64,000 bases of DNA from an uncultured Candidatus Saccharibacteria bacterium (GCA_946548715.1 CAMNPZ010000001.1:1-64000); one strand, 5' to 3'; positions 25,786 to 35,644 are shown, numbered from the stretch's first letter. The notes: a model not told the origin generated them from the letters alone. A program made the numbers and translations.

Positions 25786-26955
25786 CTACTTCAAATGTAT
25801 AAAATTATACTGCCACAAATCATCCGCCGAAATCGTTCTTGCACCGAAATCTCCATAATGCATATCACCAGAGTATAGATAAGTCGCATACGCGTTATTG
25901 TATTCCGTCACACTAATCGAGCCATCACCATTTACGCTTTCCACCCAGAACACGTGTCCGTACGGATAACCATCAACTTGGCCAATCGTATTCGGCGCCG
26001 GCGTATGATCGACAACGTAGCCAGCCGCTCTTGCTGCATCATCCCAGGAATACGCATTACCCCAGGATAGATATAAACCATAAAACTCATATGCCTTCCA
26101 CCCAGTATAGCTAACACATTCACAGACATATCCACCCAGCGCATAACCATCTTGATAGGTCATGTAGAAATCCTGTTTATCCGGACAATCACCTTGCCAT
26201 GGATAGGTATTAGCACCCGAATATGCCGTACCACGATAACGCTCTGGATGCGCATCCTGCTCAGCCTTCTCCGCTGCACGTTGTGCCTCCTGAGCCGCCT
26301 TGGCTTCTGCCTCGTATGCCACCGCATCATTTTCGAACTTCTCCACCAACTGTTGCTGCTCAGTACGTTTTTCCGACATCGCCTGCTTGGCCGCTTCCTG
26401 TTGTGCAAGCAATTCTTCCACTTCAGCCTTATCCGATTCTAGCTTTTCCTTCGCTTTCCGCACCGCTGTAGCCGCCGCGCTAATCTGTTCCTTCACCACT
26501 TCTTCGCGCGCCGCCTTCTCCGCTAAATCCGAAATCGAAGTCGCACCCGCCAAAATCTTAATCGGCTCTGCATCAGACTCAAAATGCATATTGACTAGCA
26601 ATTCCACTAAAGCTTCTTGCTCTTCTAATAGTTTTTCCTCCGTCTTGGTAATCTCGATTTTTAATTCCTTAATCTCTGCCGTTGTTTGTGCGATTTCAAC
26701 TTCCTTGCGAGCAATCTCCGCCGACATTTCACTCACCTTTGCTTGATACAAATTTGCCGTACTTGCCGCTGCTGCAGCATTCTTATTGGCTTCTTTTTCT
26801 TTCTCAATCGCTGCAAGACAATCTGGAGAATTCTGGCAAGCTTTCGAAATCGCACTCACCGCTACCGGAGTTACAATAGCACCAGCACAAATCCCCATCA
26901 AAACTACCCCCACCAGACTACCCATCAACAATCTTTTTATTTTCATTTTAACCAT
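25786..26955 (-). CDS. PcsB-like secreted CHAP-domain peptidoglycan hydrolase
   Basis: Exported wall hydrolase (389 aa) with the architecture of FtsEX-activated enzymes such as PcsB. Signal peptide about residues 1-35, a long coiled coil about 40-235 (KEKEANKNAAAAAST to EAQRAAEKAEQD), then a CHAP domain about 260-389 with catalytic Cys in YVCECVSYTGWKAYE and His in YGHVFWVESV. It lies downstream of ftsE-ftsX in the same orientation, which supports a division-coupled role. The start at 26955 (MVKMKIK) is set by TGTTATAAT 6 nt upstream. Confidence 0.92.
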   Translation of the reverse strand: MVKMKIKRLLMGSLVGVVLMGICAGAIVTPVAVSAISKACQNSPDCLAAIEKEKEANKNAAAAASTANLYQAKVSEMSAEIARKEVEIAQTTAEIKELKIEITKTEEKLLEEQEALVELLVNMHFESDAEPIKILAGATSISDLAEKAAREEVVKEQISAAATAVRKAKEKLESDKAEVEELLAQQEAAKQAMSEKRTEQQQLVEKFENDAVAYEAEAKAAQEAQRAAEKAEQDAHPERYRGTAYSGANTYPWQGDCPDKQDFYMTYQDGYALGGYVCECVSYTGWKAYEFYGLYLSWGNAYSWDDAARAAGYVVDHTPAPNTIGQVDGYPYGHVFWVESVNGDGSISVTEYNNAYATYLYSGDMHYGDFGARTISADDLWQYNFIHLK

Positions 26956-26961
26956 AACTTT

Positions 26962-26970
26962 ATTATAACA
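26962..26970 (-). promoter_or_regulatory. CHAP hydrolase promoter, leaderless
   Basis: Minus-strand TGTTATAAT, 6 nt, then ATG at 26955. It gives the hydrolase its own transcript in addition to any read-through from ftsEX. Confidence 0.7.
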
Positions 26971-27008
26971 CATTTCCACAAAGTCAACTAGAATCTTGAG
27001 TAATCTAG

Positions 27009-28046
27009 TTAAGCCTTATTGAGATATCGAGACACAGCAAGTCTTGCCGAAATTCTACCAATTATAATACCGATAACAATAAATGCCAAAAAGACCAGTA
27101 TCAGTTTGTTTGAATCTAATATATTCTCAATCTGCGCCACGCTAATCCCATAACCCTCTAGTTTCGGCGCCATGAATTTAAAACCGAAATACGAAACCGT
27201 CCCCGCCACGACGCCAGCAATAATGCCGCAAATCTCCGCCTCTACCAAGAACGGCCCACGAATAAATCGCTTATCAGCACCGACCAATTTCATCATATAT
27301 ATCTCTTCGCGCCGCGAGAAAATTGCCATCCGAATCGTCGAAAAGATAATCAAAATCGATATCACAAGAAATACAACCGCTAACACTATACCACCAGTAC
27401 GCGCGATTCTAGCCCATGATGTAATTGTTGCGATTTCTGCTCGATTTACGTCATATGTCGGTACCTTATCTTTATCGGTATATTCAACAAACAACTCATC
27501 CTCCTCAACAATACCCTTCACGCTATCTAGGTTATCAACATCGTATACCTTTATCCGCATCGTTGCTTGCATCTTATTAATCATCATCTTTTCCATCTCT
27601 GCATCTAAAATATTCAGTATCTCGTCACTGGTCTTATTCTCTTCCAAGAACTTCTTATATTCTGTTTCGGAAGAAGATGTTTCAACGCTCTTGATATTTG
27701 AGTCTTCCTCGATACGTTTCGTCAGTTTACCTAGCACTTCTTCGGTCGTGTTTGGCTTGAAATAAATCGTAATATCGATTTTATCTTTCATCATTTCCGC
27801 TGTATTTGTCAAAATCACACTAGCCACCACAGTTACAAAAAGAATAATCAAAGTAATCGACATCACCGCTGTCGCAGCAGTCGACAACCAAATATTACGA
27901 GTGAAGCCTTTGGTGCCATATTTGACTATCCTAGCACTCGTCCGAAAAACATGACGCTTGTGATTTTTCTGCATAGAACGCAGGCTTTTCTTCGAAACCC
28001 TCTTTAACTTTTTTTGCTTTTCTTCTTTTTTCTCCGTTTCAGCCAT
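27009..28046 (-). CDS. ftsX: Cell-division protein FtsX
   Basis: Permease-like partner of FtsE; passes ATP-driven conformational change across the membrane to a wall hydrolase. A basic cytoplasmic N-terminus (about 60 aa, K/R-rich) precedes four membrane helices, one near residues 55-80 and three in the last 150 residues. The extracellular loop (about 85-215) contains DKIDITIYFKPNTTEEVLGKL, typical of FtsX. 345 aa. Its ATG overlaps the ftsE stop in TAATG. Confidence 0.95.
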   Translation of the reverse strand: MAETEKKEEKQKKLKRVSKKSLRSMQKNHKRHVFRTSARIVKYGTKGFTRNIWLSTAATAVMSITLIILFVTVVASVILTNTAEMMKDKIDITIYFKPNTTEEVLGKLTKRIEEDSNIKSVETSSSETEYKKFLEENKTSDEILNILDAEMEKMMINKMQATMRIKVYDVDNLDSVKGIVEEDELFVEYTDKDKVPTYDVNRAEIATITSWARIARTGGIVLAVVFLVISILIIFSTIRMAIFSRREEIYMMKLVGADKRFIRGPFLVEAEICGIIAGVVAGTVSYFGFKFMAPKLEGYGISVAQIENILDSNKLILVFLAFIVIGIIIGRISARLAVSRYLNKA

Positions 28047-28978
28047 TAAATCACCCTTCTTTTAACTTTAGGAGTCTTCGCAATGATGGGGCGCGAAGCC
28101 TTCACAGCATTTTGGCGCATCATCACCGGCTTCGTCGTATTCACAGTAGATTTACCCATGCTTCGAGCAGTCATTGGTTGTACCGGACCTTGAGAAGCAA
28201 CCTCAGTCGTCGTCAAGACTATCGGCTTTTGACGTAAAGCGTGCCCCGGCACCTGCATTTGCCTAAGTGGCGTCTTTACTACCGGTGTCGCATCGAGCTT
28301 ATATATACCGTTTGCTTTCTGATCATTCACTACCCTACCGTTCTTCAAAGTAATCACGCGCTTCTGCAAAGTGTTTACTACACTTTCATCATGCGTTGAT
28401 ACTAGCACGGTAGTTCCAAAATCATTAATCTTCTTAAGCAATGCGATAATCTCCGCCGTCGTTAGTTTATCCAAATTCGCCGTCGGCTCGTCTGCAATCA
28501 AAATCTTCGGCTGTCTTGCCACGCTTCGTGCAATCGACACCCGCTGCTGCTGACCACCAGACAACTGAGCTGGAAACTTTTTCGCCTGATCCAATAAATC
28601 TACCAGCTCTAGCACCTTAGGCACAGTCTTGCGAATCTCACGTCCGCTCATTCCAGCAATTTCCAAAGCAAACGCCACATTTTCATAGACCGTCCGCCGT
28701 GGTAACAGCTTAAAATCCTGAAACACCACTCCGAGCCTTCGACGATAACCCGGAATATGACGCTTTTTTACATAGTCCAAATCAATCCCACCCACAATAA
28801 TCTTGCCCGAATCAGGTATTTCTTCCTTCGTAATCATTTTTATTAACGAAGATTTCCCTGCTCCAGATTTCCCTACCAAAAACACAAATTCATTCGGCTC
28901 AATATGAAGTGATACCGAATCAAGTGCCGGTTCTGCATCGCCCGGATATTGTTTAGTTACGGAATCGAGCAATATCAT
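28046..28978 (-). CDS. ftsE: Cell-division ATP-binding protein FtsE
   Basis: ABC ATPase of the FtsEX complex. Walker A is GKSGAGKSS, the Q-loop is VFQDFKLLP, the ABC signature is LSGGQQQR and Walker B is ILIADEPT, followed by the H-loop VSTHD. The usual FtsE ends near residue 220; this one has about 90 more residues, basic and rich in T/V/P, of unknown role. The start at 28978 (MILLDSV) follows a TGCTAATAT element by 7 nt; the frame upstream lies in the promoter. Confidence 0.95.
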   Translation of the reverse strand: MILLDSVTKQYPGDAEPALDSVSLHIEPNEFVFLVGKSGAGKSSLIKMITKEEIPDSGKIIVGGIDLDYVKKRHIPGYRRRLGVVFQDFKLLPRRTVYENVAFALEIAGMSGREIRKTVPKVLELVDLLDQAKKFPAQLSGGQQQRVSIARSVARQPKILIADEPTANLDKLTTAEIIALLKKINDFGTTVLVSTHDESVVNTLQKRVITLKNGRVVNDQKANGIYKLDATPVVKTPLRQMQVPGHALRQKPIVLTTTEVASQGPVQPMTARSMGKSTVNTTKPVMMRQNAVKASRPIIAKTPKVKRRVI

Positions 28979-28985
28979 ACTAACT

Positions 28986-28994
28986 ATATTAGCA
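28986..28994 (-). promoter_or_regulatory. ftsEX promoter, leaderless
   Basis: Minus-strand TGCTAATAT, 7 nt, then ATG at 28978. The hexamer is weaker than most in the window. Confidence 0.5.
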
Positions 28995-29029
28995 TAATCA
29001 TAATAAATACGCAAATAATTGCCACAAAT

Positions 29030-31378
29030 CTATCGCCAAGTTCGAATGCGAAATGAGATATTTCGTGTCTTTTGTCCAGGCGCCTGATATACTGAAAGTG
29101 GCAAAATCTCCGCATCAGGATACTGCGCCTTCACCTCACACAACACTTCCGCGTAGGTCTTTTCCGTGGTCACCGTCAAATCTTCAGTTTTAACCTGGCC
29201 AAATTTAATTTTCCCCACTCCATTCACTTTTTCCAACAAACCTTCTAAATCCACAATCTCAAATCCCGCCAAATACGGTGCCAACTTAAACTCATTTCTA
29301 ACTGAATTCTTAAACTCGCCCACCACACCAATACACTCATCATCCACCATAATATCAGCCGTTCTCACCCCCTCAAATGGCATTGCTGCCTCCATTTTAC
29401 AGTGGTGCGGAACCATCTCCGCCGCGATATTCAATTCTCTCAATAGCTGTTCCGCATATTTTTTCGCCTGATAATAAGCCGTTCCACTATTTTTCCGTTC
29501 CGCAAGCACAAGCCCAAGCGACACTTTGCCATTCGGAACATTCTCGTCGTTCATTCCCCATTTCTTACTATAGACTTCATTCATCTCAAACATCGCAAAC
29601 TTATCAACTGGCAATTTTTGATTCATATGAGCCTTATCCAGCAAACTCGGCACGATCGATTGTCGCACATATTGCAAATCTGGTGATATAGAATTCACAA
29701 TCTTATACGCATTTTTAATATCTTGTCCAGCTTTTTCAAGCAATTTACCGTTCACAAACGAATAAGTTAGCACTTCATTAGCACCATATTTTGACAAAAT
29801 CCGACGTATATTCTTTTTTAGTTCAAACAATCTATTTGGCGCCGACGTACCATGTAAGGGCAAAATCGGCTCAATATTGTCATATCCTAGAAGTCGTCCC
29901 ACCTCCTCAATCACATCCTCTTTGATATGAATATCAGTCCGCCAATAGGGAGCCAATATCTCAAGCTCTCCGTTCTTTTCCTCTATGCCAAATCCTACAT
30001 TCTTCAACGTCTTTACAATCAACGCATCATCATAATCGGTTCCCAGTAACTCGTTTATCTCAACTGTTGTAATTTTTACAACAGTATTCTCAATGTTATT
30101 CGGATAATAATCCTTAAGTGCCACTGGCTTTGCACCAATCTCACGCACTGCCTCCGCTAACACATTGAACGTACCGCCCGTTGGCACACCTTTGGTAAAT
30201 CTCGTAATCGCCTCCGAAAAAATCCCATGCGCCATCTGTGTCTTACGCAAATTGTATAAGCTAAACGATGCTGACTCCAGTATGATGTTCTTGGTATTTT
30301 CATCAATCATCGTCGACTTTCCACCCATCGCCCCAGCAAGTGCCACTGGCACATCATTCGAGCAAATCACGATATCATTTTCATTCAGCTCAACTTCTTT
30401 ATCATCAAGCAAGATTATCTTTTCACCCTTATGCGCTAAACGCACACCAATCACAGGATGGTCGCCACCGCCCACAGTCACAAACTTATCCGCATCAAAG
30501 GCGTGCAAAGGTTGTCCCGTTAGTAGCATTAAATAATTCGTCACATCTACTATTTTCGACTTTGTCACCATGCCGGCTTTCGCCAAATCAATCTGCATCG
30601 ATGATAAGTATTCCTCTTCAGCCGTCGCATCAATCACCTTAACAGATGCTGCAGTATACCGTGGACAGATTCCATCATCGGTAACTGCGATTTCGATACT
30701 ATTATCCTTACTCTCTACACCGTCTCGCGTATTCACCAAAAATCCTTCCGGAAACACACTTTCGTGCAGTAAAAATTCTGGTTCCTTGAACTCGAGCCCC
30801 AGAATCCCAGCCACCTCTCGTGCAAATCCTATCACTCCAAAACAATCCGGCCGATGCGTCAATGACTTATTCTCAATCTCAAGCACCAAATCTCTTAACC
30901 CGAATACATCTGCCAGTGCATCACCTGGGTTCGCCATTTCTGGATCGATTTCAGCAATCTTCTCATGTTTATCATCAAAGTCTAATTCATCTGCCCCCGC
31001 CAGCATTCCACAAGATTCGTACCCGCGCATTTTGCGTTCGCCAATCACGAATGGTGCATCCTCATGCACCGATGCCGGCACCACCGCACCCGGCGCTATC
31101 CATACCGCCAACATTCCTTCACGCACATTCGGAGCTCCACATACCACCTGCTTCTTGCCCATATCACCCGCATCTATCTGACAAAGTGTTAAATGTGTCT
31201 CCGGAATTTTCTCGCAAGACTCCACTCTTACTACGTAAATGTTGTTATACTTATGAGTCTCATCAATTACGCCCTCCACTTCAACTAGACGCGCACCAAT
31301 CAGTCGAATCAACTCCTCATTTGACACCGTATCTGGTATCTCGACGCATCTTTTTAGCCAATTCAATGAAATTTTCAT
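29030..31378 (-). CDS. pheT: Phenylalanyl-tRNA synthetase beta subunit, short C-terminus
   Basis: Beta subunit of the (alpha-beta)2 PheRS. The N-terminal tRNA-binding OB domain (about 40-150), B3/B4 editing module (ILESASFSLYNLRKTQMAHGI at about 365-385), B5 and the pseudo-catalytic domain can be followed. The C-terminal anticodon-binding FDX-ACB domain starts near FGQVKTEDLTVTTEKTYAEV but ends at NISFRIRTWR, about 25-30 residues before the normal end (which includes a -TLTD- helix). GGAAGGAG precedes the ATG. Next to pheS with a 13-nt gap. Confidence 0.95.
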   Translation of the reverse strand: MKISLNWLKRCVEIPDTVSNEELIRLIGARLVEVEGVIDETHKYNNIYVVRVESCEKIPETHLTLCQIDAGDMGKKQVVCGAPNVREGMLAVWIAPGAVVPASVHEDAPFVIGERKMRGYESCGMLAGADELDFDDKHEKIAEIDPEMANPGDALADVFGLRDLVLEIENKSLTHRPDCFGVIGFAREVAGILGLEFKEPEFLLHESVFPEGFLVNTRDGVESKDNSIEIAVTDDGICPRYTAASVKVIDATAEEEYLSSMQIDLAKAGMVTKSKIVDVTNYLMLLTGQPLHAFDADKFVTVGGGDHPVIGVRLAHKGEKIILLDDKEVELNENDIVICSNDVPVALAGAMGGKSTMIDENTKNIILESASFSLYNLRKTQMAHGIFSEAITRFTKGVPTGGTFNVLAEAVREIGAKPVALKDYYPNNIENTVVKITTVEINELLGTDYDDALIVKTLKNVGFGIEEKNGELEILAPYWRTDIHIKEDVIEEVGRLLGYDNIEPILPLHGTSAPNRLFELKKNIRRILSKYGANEVLTYSFVNGKLLEKAGQDIKNAYKIVNSISPDLQYVRQSIVPSLLDKAHMNQKLPVDKFAMFEMNEVYSKKWGMNDENVPNGKVSLGLVLAERKNSGTAYYQAKKYAEQLLRELNIAAEMVPHHCKMEAAMPFEGVRTADIMVDDECIGVVGEFKNSVRNEFKLAPYLAGFEIVDLEGLLEKVNGVGKIKFGQVKTEDLTVTTEKTYAEVLCEVKAQYPDAEILPLSVYQAPGQKTRNISFRIRTWR

Positions 31379-31391
31379 CCGCCACTCCTTC

Positions 31392-32351
31392 CTATTTAAA
31401 CTCTCTTAAGAAATCAAGATTTCCACTTTCAAAATGCCTCACGTCGGATAATCCATAACGAAGCATCACTAGTCTATCAATACCTCCACCCCAAGCAAAG
31501 CCATGATATTCTTCGGGGTTAATTCCAGCCATCTTTAGCACATTCGGATGAATCATGCCACAACCTAGCATTTCGAGGAAATCACCTTTCTTACCACCCA
31601 AACCTTGTGGCTTTTCAATCATAAATTCGAGCGAAGGCTCCGTAAACGGAAAATATCCTGGCTGCGTCCGAATATTAAGTTTCTGCTCGTAGTATTTCTC
31701 GAAAAACTCTCGCAATATCCCCAGCATCTGTCCCAAATTACAATCTCGAGACACATATACTCCCTCGCACTGATAAAAAGTATGCTCATGCGTTGCATCC
31801 ACATCTTCGTTTCTATACACTCTCCCAGGCACTACTACCGCTAGACATCCCGTCCTATCTAATTGTTCCTTGTATTGTTTCAATACTCGATGCTGCATCG
31901 TCGAGGTATGTGCTGGCGGAATTAGCCCTTCTTCCGTTCGGAAGGTGTCATAACCATCTCGCGCCGGATGTTCCTTTGGAAAATTCAAAGCATCAAACAT
32001 ATGAAACTCGTCGTCCAGTTGTCTCGCTTCTACCACATCAAATCCCATCAATTGATAAATCTCACACACCCGCTCCAGTTCCGTCATCAAAGGATGGCAC
32101 GAGCCCATCTCTGCAGGATAAAATTCCGGCAACGCCTCATTCACGCCGGACCAAGCCGTCACATCAATTGGCTCCGCATCAACATCCATCAAGGCCTTCT
32201 GCACCTGCGCAATCTTGCCAAGCACCTCTTGACGCCTCGCATTGATTTGTCGCCCAAACTCCGCCCGCTTTTCGACAGCCATTTCGCGAATTTTTGACGC
32301 CTCAGAATTAATCTTTTTCAATTCTTGTTTTAACTGTTCTAACTCTACCAT
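31392..32351 (-). CDS. pheS: Phenylalanyl-tRNA synthetase alpha subunit
   Basis: Catalytic alpha subunit (319 aa). An N-terminal coiled coil (about 1-75) for tRNA-Phe binding is followed by the class II core: motif 1 around SCHPLMTELERV, the HTSTMQHRVL segment, motif 2 near RVYRNEDVDATHEHTFYQCEG, and motif 3 GFAWGGGIDRLVMLRYG. A TATAAT lies 9 nt before the ATG, so the pheST transcript has almost no leader. Confidence 0.97.
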   Translation of the reverse strand: MVELEQLKQELKKINSEASKIREMAVEKRAEFGRQINARRQEVLGKIAQVQKALMDVDAEPIDVTAWSGVNEALPEFYPAEMGSCHPLMTELERVCEIYQLMGFDVVEARQLDDEFHMFDALNFPKEHPARDGYDTFRTEEGLIPPAHTSTMQHRVLKQYKEQLDRTGCLAVVVPGRVYRNEDVDATHEHTFYQCEGVYVSRDCNLGQMLGILREFFEKYYEQKLNIRTQPGYFPFTEPSLEFMIEKPQGLGGKKGDFLEMLGCGMIHPNVLKMAGINPEEYHGFAWGGGIDRLVMLRYGLSDVRHFESGNLDFLREFK

Positions 32352-32420
32352 ATTATATATATTATACTCCTAAACCTCGAAATCGACAAACCACGTCAAT
32401 CACCCATCCCTGCAGCATCT

Positions 32421-35348
32421 TTAAGCCACACGTGTACGTGTACGCAAATCGTCGTACTCCGTGCGACCATGCCACATCACGTACAAATCCACCGCCACCT
32501 GGCTTGCGTGTTCTACTAACGGCTCGTGTGATTCCGGCGGCATCAAATCTACGCCAAACGCATACCGTTCTGCCGGATTATATCTCGCAATAAACGTCAA
32601 ATAATCCGCATAAGCCAGCGCTATCTCAGCTTCATGCTTTGTCATTCCCGATATCCGCGCAATCCTTCCCGCCCGCGAGTTGTCTTGCGGACGTTCTGCT
32701 AATATTCTGTTTTTTAACTCGGTAACTTTACTAACCGTACCATCAAGCAACGACAACACCTCGGCATAAGTTGAATATGCCGAAAAGAGCTTCACTTTTT
32801 CTAAATTGTCATTTTCGGCACTATTAGCAAAGTATGCACCTGTTGCTGCGTCCTCCAAGAGCGCTTTATCAGTATCGCTGACGGCACCGCATGCATTATA
32901 TAAATTAAGTGCACTTGCAAAGAAATCACCAATCTTCGTCGATACGCCAACTTTACCTGCATTCTTCATCTTTTCGCAAACTTCCGCACTTTTTGTACCT
33001 ACAGTCGACCATCTTCCCATACCAGCTTCTACAAAAACGTCTAAATCACTATTCAATTTAATCTTACCCGACTCATCCAAATTACCTCCCAAAGCATTCA
33101 AAGCATTCTTAAAATCATCCTCATCATAATCTATATAACCCGTACTTATCGTATTATGGGCCGTACAATAAATATCCCCCCGCACGTTCGCTGCAGATTG
33201 TACAGTATCGCAATATTCACCAAATGTTACCCCATAATCCGCATCGTTTTCGCCATCTGCTAAAACAGAGCCCCACATTTCTTGCGCCGATTCCCCTGTC
33301 AAACTCACCATTGTACCAATCGCATTCGAAACAACCCCACCATTACTGTTATTTTGAATCATTGCATTAGCGAAACCATGCGCAATACTGCCAAAGAAAG
33401 TATAAGGAGATGAGATATCAAATGGACTCTTAGTGGCTCTTTCCGCCGCAGCTAACCTTTCCATCTCCACCTTAGCTTCACGATTATAAGCCACAACCGT
33501 AGATTCATCCGAAGGCATTGCTCCAAGAACCTGAGAATTAATCATATTTGACAAAAATGACCCACCCTCCACAATTCGATTCCCGCCCGCCTGGCTCGTC
33601 AGCAAGCTGTAATTACTTTCAGTCATTGCAATTGCTACACTGTCATCCAAGGCATCAATTAATGTACCCGCATCGGCAGGGTCACCATTCGACACAGGCA
33701 TCAACAAGCTCGATTTACTTTGTCCATCAGATGCCGTCGAAGTATCTCTAATAATACTTTGGTCAGTCATGCTAGTTGCAACTAAGGCTCTATCCCTTCC
33801 AAAGTTTAATGCCTCATTTTTTGAAAACTGGCCACCAGATACCGCCGCGACAAAATTTCCTGTCGTGAGAATCGAATTCTTCGTTGTCTTAATTTCACCC
33901 GTTAAAGCATCCTTATAGGTCATCGTCGATTCGTAGTTAAGTAAATTCATCAATTCATTTACGGGACCAGTTCCTTCAATTCTTGCTTGTTGAATAGGTG
34001 ATTCTATTCCAATAAAAGTATTAGCAGCAAGGTACGGCTCTCCAGCCGAGATAGCTGCATTTAGCAATTGCGCAGCCTTTTCATCTGCATAATCTCCTGT
34101 TACATTATTTGCCACGCTTTCTATTATTCCAGCAGCATTATCATTATCGGACACAGAAATCCTACGCGAACTGCCGTCATTATCCACCGTACCACTAGAA
34201 CCAGAATCCGACCCACCATCACTTGTTGCATCGGTTGTATCGCGCGAAGGCTGAAAAATCGTTTGACCAGAAGAAGAATCGACTACTTCTCCAGTCGATG
34301 GGTTTTCATAAAGATCGTCTGGACTCGGATTCACCTGCGGCGAAGGAGCAGGGGCAATTAGGGTACTACTACGTGACACACTCGCTGAATTATCAGAGTC
34401 ATCAAGATAAGGAAACATTACAACATTTGACTCATTATCAAGCACTTCCTTCATCGTCTCTTCAAATACCTCTTTATTCTTTTCGTTATCACCAGAATCC
34501 ACCCAATCTGCAAAAATACTGCGTGATAGTCCCATCTCTTGATACACCGCATCCACGTTATCGCCATAATAAAACTTCGCGGAGATATCTAATGCTTCAG
34601 TATAGTCCGCGAACATCTTCATATTGGATTCCACAGTATTCACAAAATCATCCGCCAACACGACCTGACCGTCATATAATATAGCCAACTCACCTTCGGA
34701 TGGCTTAACTTCATAATGCCCTAATGTGGCCACATCCTTTAGGCTGTCAATATCCGCAATATACGTATTGGTTCTCACAAAATCACCGTTTGCTGTTATC
34801 TGACCTACATTAATACCATGTTCTGCAAAATCACCAGCTAATGCCGATGGCATCTCTCCCTTGGCCAGTTTTTTCTGAATAATTCTAGTAGCTATTTTTT
34901 GCAAAATACCAGAAGTCTTCGTAAAGCCGAGTGCATCTTGAAGATTAAAATCCAAATGTCCAATCGTAAATAGTGGCGTACCAAGCATTACAAATACGCC
35001 GAATGCCATTACCGCTACCATAATCACCACTGCAGCAAACGACATTTTGAACCCTTTAAATCCTCCGCCCAGCAATCCTTTCTTTTTCTTATTGCCTCCA
35101 CTACCGTTCCCAGTAAAGCGGAATCCACCAGCGTTCTCCTCCTGTTCTTTCGCTGAAGCATTATTCTTATATAACCCTTTAGTAGCATTAGACTCAGAAT
35201 CAGCTAAATCCGACCTTGCCGATTCGCCGTTCGCATCCATTTGGGCCGCTTTTTCTTTTTCTCTGTTATCGTCGCCTGGCAACGAAGGTCTCGTACTCTT
35301 CTTAGCCTCGTTTAGCATTTTTCTATAAGGATCGTGTTCTTGTACCAT
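32421..35348 (-). CDS. Large single-pass membrane protein of unknown function
   Basis: 975-aa protein I do not recognise. A ~95-aa charged cytoplasmic N-terminus ends in a Gly/Lys patch (GNKKKKGLLGGGFKGF), then one strong membrane helix (about 100-123, FAAVVIMVAVMAFGVFVML). The remaining ~850 residues would be outside the cell, acidic and rich in Ala, Ser, Asp and Asn, with a Ser/Thr/Gly/Asp linker near 345-400 and about four cysteines in the 720-830 region (EYC, IYC, EVC, NAC). No repeat, sorting motif or enzyme motif is seen. A -10 ending 7 nt before the ATG suggests a leaderless mRNA. Confidence 0.75.
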   Translation of the reverse strand: MVQEHDPYRKMLNEAKKSTRPSLPGDDNREKEKAAQMDANGESARSDLADSESNATKGLYKNNASAKEQEENAGGFRFTGNGSGGNKKKKGLLGGGFKGFKMSFAAVVIMVAVMAFGVFVMLGTPLFTIGHLDFNLQDALGFTKTSGILQKIATRIIQKKLAKGEMPSALAGDFAEHGINVGQITANGDFVRTNTYIADIDSLKDVATLGHYEVKPSEGELAILYDGQVVLADDFVNTVESNMKMFADYTEALDISAKFYYGDNVDAVYQEMGLSRSIFADWVDSGDNEKNKEVFEETMKEVLDNESNVVMFPYLDDSDNSASVSRSSTLIAPAPSPQVNPSPDDLYENPSTGEVVDSSSGQTIFQPSRDTTDATSDGGSDSGSSGTVDNDGSSRRISVSDNDNAAGIIESVANNVTGDYADEKAAQLLNAAISAGEPYLAANTFIGIESPIQQARIEGTGPVNELMNLLNYESTMTYKDALTGEIKTTKNSILTTGNFVAAVSGGQFSKNEALNFGRDRALVATSMTDQSIIRDTSTASDGQSKSSLLMPVSNGDPADAGTLIDALDDSVAIAMTESNYSLLTSQAGGNRIVEGGSFLSNMINSQVLGAMPSDESTVVAYNREAKVEMERLAAAERATKSPFDISSPYTFFGSIAHGFANAMIQNNSNGGVVSNAIGTMVSLTGESAQEMWGSVLADGENDADYGVTFGEYCDTVQSAANVRGDIYCTAHNTISTGYIDYDEDDFKNALNALGGNLDESGKIKLNSDLDVFVEAGMGRWSTVGTKSAEVCEKMKNAGKVGVSTKIGDFFASALNLYNACGAVSDTDKALLEDAATGAYFANSAENDNLEKVKLFSAYSTYAEVLSLLDGTVSKVTELKNRILAERPQDNSRAGRIARISGMTKHEAEIALAYADYLTFIARYNPAERYAFGVDLMPPESHEPLVEHASQVAVDLYVMWHGRTEYDDLRTRTRVA

Positions 35349-35355
35349 ACTATTT

Positions 35356-35361
35356 ATTATA
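35356..35361 (-). promoter_or_regulatory. -10 element, leaderless start of the 975-aa protein gene
   Basis: Minus-strand TATAAT, 7 nt, then ATG at 35348. Confidence 0.55.
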
Positions 35362-35377
35362 TACCAAACTTAACCTT

Positions 35378-35608
35378 TTACAAAAAAATCATCGAAACCA
35401 ATGACAGAATCGCTAATACTATCAAGACGAGCCACACCCATCCAAACTTACTTGTCTTCTTCAAATCCTTCAAATATCTCGCGTCTTCAACCATATCTAC
35501 ATCATCGTCTCCGCTATCCGTTTGTGCCGCCCTAGCTCTCAAATCAGCCGTAATTCTTCGTGACAATTCATCATTTTGTTGGTTTTCTTTGTTTACCATT
35601 ATGCCCAT
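35378..35608 (-). CDS. Small tail-anchored membrane protein
   Basis: 76-aa protein of unknown function: an acidic, polar N-terminal part (residues 1-50) and one C-terminal membrane helix (about 54-76, FGWVWLVLIVLAILSLVSMIFL). It probably exposes its N-terminal part to the cytoplasm. GAAGG precedes the ATG at 35608; a second in-frame ATG at 35599 is an alternative. Upstream of, and in line with, the 975-aa membrane protein gene (29-nt gap), so the two may work together. Confidence 0.7.
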   Translation of the reverse strand: MGIMVNKENQQNDELSRRITADLRARAAQTDSGDDDVDMVEDARYLKDLKKTSKFGWVWLVLIVLAILSLVSMIFL

Positions 35609-35644
35609 GTTTTTCCTTCACCTAAATAATTTAATAACTTTTTT

